Assembly (NCBI GenBank): GCA_034336665.1
Contig: CM067588.1
Coordinates: 4,714,655-4,778,654 of the forward strand
Direction of reading: 5' to 3'
DNA length: 64,000 bases
Source of the DNA: Luscinia megarhynchos
Taxonomy: Eukaryota; Chordata; Aves; Passeriformes; Turdidae
Shown: positions 57,960-64,000 of the stretch, one piece after another
How positions within the stretch are numbered: position 1 is the stretch's first letter
How the letters are laid out: every line of letters starts with the position of its first letter
Position numbers and translations under genes: made by a program
The notes under the pieces: model-generated
What the model saw: only the letters and a program-made list of their open reading frames with translations
Told to the model about the DNA's origin: nothing
Database searches by the model: none

Positions 57960-58565
57960 TCTCCTTTATGGGGAAAACGGAGAAGCTGCAGAAGCCAAGG
58001 AAGATGGAAAAACTGGAGAAGCTGAAGAAGTTGGAGACACTGGGGAAAATGGAGAAGCTGGGGAAGCCACGTATCCCAGGATGGAGAAGCTGGAGAAAAT
58101 GGGGAAAACTGGGAAAATGGAGAAGCCAGGAAAAATGGAGAAGATGAAGAAGCTGGGAATCCAGAGAAGATGGAGAAGTTGGGAAAGGTGGAGAAGCTGG
58201 AGAATCCAGGAAAGATGAAGAAGATGAAGAAGCTGGAGGAGCTGGGAAAGGTGGAGAAGCTGGAGAAAATGGGGGAAATGGAGAAGCTGTGGAAAATGGG
58301 AAAGATGAAGAAGCTGGGGCAGGTGGGGAAGGTGAAGAAGTTGGGGAAGCCAAAGGAAGATGGAGAAGAAGAAGAATCCAGAGAAGCTGGAGAAAATGGG
58401 GGAAATGGGGAAGATGAAGAAGATTAAGAAGTTGGAGAAGCTGGGGAATCCAGAAAAGATAAAGAAGATGGAGAAGCTGGGGAAGATCGAGAAGATGAAA
58501 CTGGGGAATCCAGGAAAGATGGAGAAGCTGCAAAAGTCCCAGAAAAGCTGGAGAAGCTGCAGAAC
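57960..58565 (+). repeat. Purine-rich minisatellite (GAGAAGCTG units)
   Basis: Variable 9-27 bp units built on GAGAAGCTGG, GAAGATG and AAAATGG, nearly all purine plus CT on the + strand. Frames through it give Lys/Glu/Met-rich peptides and are not regarded as coding. It begins exactly where the preceding pyrimidine-rich array ends. Confidence 0.85.
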
Positions 58566-59464
58566 AGCCCCAAGCTCAGGTCGCTCCAAGATCCCCCAGC
58601 AAACCCCTGGATTCTCCCATATCCAAGATTTCTCTGTGCTGCCACCCTGCCCTGAGCTGGCAAAAATGGGATAAAAAATTAAAATCCAATTATGGACCAA
58701 ACCAGCAGAGTTGGGAGGGTTTCCCCTGGGAAACCAGGGTTGGAACCAAGTTTTCCAGACTTTCCTTCACAGCTTGAAGAAAAGAAATAAACCCCACAAA
58801 ATTTCTCTTTTTTTTTTTTTTTTAAGGAGAAAAGATTTTTGAACAGCTGGAGACTTTTATAGACATGAAAACACCGGAGTACTTAAAAGGAAAGGTGTGG
58901 ATGCATCAGAGGGAAGTGGGAATCGATGGATCCATCCTTTCCTTTCGTGCTGCTGGTGCAGGAGCTGCTTTAAAAGCAGCAGGAAAGGAGGGAAAAGAGC
59001 AGGATCGACCCAGGAGGAGTCAATGTGGAATAAATTCAGCTCAGGAGCCCTTTCCAGGGAGAGCACAGTGGGGATAAAACAGAAACTTTGCTTTTCCCCA
59101 CTCTTTTAATGTTTTTTAGTTGTTGTTGTTTTTCTCTGCTGGGTGAGAGGCTTTTAAGGGAAGGAAAGGTTGGATTTGGGGCCAGCGTGGGGCAGGAGAG
59201 CTGGAGGAAATTGTGCAATCAAAGGTGACTCTGGCTGGATTGGAACTGGGGGGTTCAAACCCATCCCAGCCCCACCTGAGCATTCCTGGGGTTTGGGGGA
59301 TTATTTTCCCTAAGGAATATCCCACTGGAGGGCTGCAAATGGGGCTGGAGCTCCTGCATGGGGAATTCAGAGCTGGGGAGGATGAGGAGCAGGGCCTGCA
59401 GGAAGATTATCCCCATGGATAATTATTCCCATGGATAATTATCCCTAACTCCTGCAGTCCTGGG
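58566..59464. other. Non-coding, unique-looking intronic DNA
   Basis: No gene or long repeat is seen. It contains a T run (about 58808-58823), a (GTT) run near 59119-59131, and short words that repeat nowhere else. It is taken to be part of the LRRN2 5' intron. Confidence 0.4.
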
Positions 59465-62149
<2,685 letters not shown>

Positions 62150-62464
62150 GGGAGGATGGATTTTTGGGGGGTTCAGTGGGATTTTGGGGTGGGTGGGTGG
62201 GGAGGGAAGAAAAGGTTTTTTTTACCAAAAAATGATGGATGGCGGGGAAAAAAAACCGGGATTTTGTGGACGTGACCTTGAGGAGCCTCTGGCGCTCCTG
62301 GAGCTGTGTGGAGGGGCTGGATTTGGACATGGATCCCAAAAAAACCCCGCTGGGAAGGGATGGAGAATGCCACGGGGACAATGCCCTGAGTGGGTGAAGA
62401 GCCATAACGAGGAACCCCAAACCTGCGTCCCCCTGGCACCAGGGACACCCCAGAGGTGTCACCT

Positions 62465-62770
62465 CCCACACCGGACAGCCCCTGCTTTGGAAATACAAAA
62501 AAAAAACCCTAAAAACGAGATTTCTTCCTTTGGGATCTGTGAGGGGTCTGGGGTTTCTTTTTTGGGGTCTTTTGGAGCATTGGGATCATCAAACAAAGCA
62601 TCTCCAGTGTCATCTCCCTTGCTGGACAGTCCCTGCTTTGGAAATACAAGGAAAACATAAAAAAAACTAAATGAAAGAATTTTTTTTCCTTTGGGATCAG
62701 TGTGGGGTTTGGGGTTATTTATCTGGTTTTCTGGAGCGTTGGGATCATCAAAGCAAGTGTCACCCCCTGC
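62465..62770 (+). repeat. Two-copy direct duplication downstream of LRRN2
   Basis: Two diverged copies (about 62465-62605 and 62625-62760) share CCTGCTTTGGAAATACAA, a run of A, then TTCCTTTGGGATC, GGGGTTT and GCATTGGGATCATCAAA or close variants. Each copy starts near a GTCAC word. It looks like a local tandem duplication of about 160 bp. Confidence 0.7.
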
Positions 62771-63170
62771 TCTGTCACTGCTGTCACCTGGGGGGAAGCA
62801 GGAAGGGATTTGGGATAAAGGAATGGGAAATGGCAATGGTGACACTTCCCTGTGGGGCTGGATGCATCCTGGATCCCACAGGATCCCAAAACTTCTGTGG
62901 ATAATGGGCAAAACATCACAAAACAAAACAAAAAAGAGAGGAAAAACTGAAAGAGGGGAGGAAGTTGTGGGTTCATTAAAAAAACAAGGAAAAAAACCCC
63001 ATGGGAATGTTGGGATGCACCTGGAGGGACATCACTGGGATTTGGGACGGGGGAAAACTTGGATTTGGGGGTTTGGAAAATGAGAAAAACCAAACCCCAG
63101 GCACAAAATTGTGTCCCTGAACACTTTTTCCAGCTGGGAATGTGGATCTGGGAGGAGGGAGCTGGGTGGG

Positions 63171-63183
63171 GTGCCCTCTAGTG
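63171..63183 (-). promoter_or_regulatory. Possible CTCF site 3' of LRRN2
   Basis: GTGCCCTCTAGTG resembles the reverse-complement CTCF core (GCGCCCTCTAGTGG). It is a single motif match by eye with no support beyond sequence. Confidence 0.3.
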
Positions 63184-63359
63184 AGCTCCACCTTCTCCAG
63201 GAGAGCTGATCCAAAAAAAAAAAAAAACAAACCAGCTGGAAAAGAGAGAAAAATCCCCTTGGAACTGTCTCATGGGAATGCCAGAGGAAATGGGATTGGG
63301 ATGGAGAACAAAGGTTCAAATCCAGAGGCTTTGCTGCCATTCCCGAGGGATTCTGCAGA

Positions 63360-63720
63360 TATTGGATGGGGAAAAAATCTGCCTGGAAAGGGGAAAAATT
63401 TTCCTAAAAAGGAGGAAAAATTTGGCTGGAAAGAGGAAAAAAAATCTGTCTGAAAAGAGGGAAAAATTTGCCTGGAAAGGGGAAAAATTTTCCTGAAAAA
63501 GGGGGAAAAATCTGACTGGAAAGGGGAAAAATTTCCTAAAAGAGGAGGAAAAGTCTGCCTGGAAAGGGGGGAAAAATGTTCCTAAAATGGGAAAAAATCT
63601 GCCTGGAAAGAAGAAAAAATGTATTTGAAAAGGTGAAAAATTTGCCTGAAAAGGAGAAAAAAATCTGCCTGGAAAGAGGGAAAAATCTGCCAGAAAAGCA
63701 GGAAATTGTGCCTGAAAGAG
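63360..63720 (+). repeat. Purine-rich minisatellite, unit ~20-35 bp
   Basis: Degenerate repeats of CTGCCTGGAAAGGGGAAAAA with TTTCCTAAAAAGG spacers, about 12-15 copies. No coding content is expected; reading frames here are composed of this repeat. Confidence 0.8.
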
Positions 63721-64000
63721 GGTACAAATGGGGCTTTAAGGGAATTATTTTATCCCTCAAAAGTTCATGTTTTGTTTTTAAAGCCACTTTTCACTCAAAA
63801 AAGAGGATTTTTTAAACCTAAAGGATAGGTGAGGGCAGGTGGAACATCCCAAAATATCCCAAAGCTGCTGGAATTGAATCCTGCTGGACAGAGGTGACAC
63901 AGAATAGTAAATTTAAATATATAAAAAAAGAGAATATAAATTAAAGAGCCCAAAAATCCCAAAATATAACATTATTATTATTTTTCCATCCATCTGATTT

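Larger units (their letters stand above)
62150..64000 (+). other. LRRN2 3'UTR and 3' flank
   Basis: No coding gene is seen after the LRRN2 stop. The stretch holds A-rich runs, a two-copy direct duplication (62465-62770), a purine-rich tandem array (63360-63720), and ATTAAA hexamers at 62975-62980 and 63940-63945 that could serve as poly(A) signals. No AATAAA was noticed, so the true 3' end of the mRNA may be at one of these weak signals or beyond the window. Confidence 0.5.

Overview
This is vertebrate genomic DNA. Interspersed CR1 retroposon remnants, GC-rich islands, and a very high density of short GC/AG/CT minisatellites around the word TTCCCAGGAATTCC point to a bird microchromosome, most likely a songbird; that assignment is inference. 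Only one protein-coding gene can be supported: an intact, single-coding-exon LRRN2 (leucine-rich repeat neuronal protein 2) on the + strand at 60122-62149, with a 5'UTR exon beginning at a clear splice acceptor (exon start 59902). Nearly all other open frames are frames through tandem repeats.

Layout. 1-13 kb: non-coding DNA with minisatellites of 20, 68, 22, 75, 25, 30 and 81 bp, CR1 pieces, and a duplicated ~190 bp unknown element. 13.5-16 kb: a GC/CpG-rich island carrying two strong minus-strand splice donors (14791 and 15240). In human, LRRN2 and NFASC lie next to each other and are transcribed divergently, so this island is a reasonable candidate for the first exon and promoter of the NFASC orthologue running leftwards. 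16-37 kb: further minisatellites, including a strictly in-phase 30/60 bp array at 18.2 kb, a 1.2 kb CATTCC-type satellite at 24.4 kb, a 0.65 kb pure pyrimidine tract at 31.8 kb and a 1.25 kb 33-35 bp array at 35.7 kb. Between the arrays are short homeodomain-motif-rich segments that look like non-coding regulatory elements. 37-42 kb: two CpG islands separated by an abnormal AT-rich stretch (38.0-38.8 kb); the larger island (39.3-41.6 kb) has + strand donors at 40041 and 41128 and is the best candidate for the LRRN2 promoter and first exon. 42-59 kb: the putative LRRN2 5' intron, dominated by arrays, the largest being 4.2 kb (52.7-56.9 kb) of TTCCAGGAA-type units with recent internal duplications. 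59.9-62.1 kb: the LRRN2 coding exon. 62.1-64 kb: 3' flank or 3'UTR with two small duplications and a possible CTCF site.

I found no evidence of a novel multi-gene system. The most interesting material is regulatory or structural: the divergent LRRN2/NFASC promoter layout, stacked uORFs on LRRN2 (the first starting two bases after a splice junction), four near-identical RFX X-box palindromes, a pyrimidine-to-purine strand switch at 57.96 kb, and satellite arrays that multiply transcription-factor-like sites.
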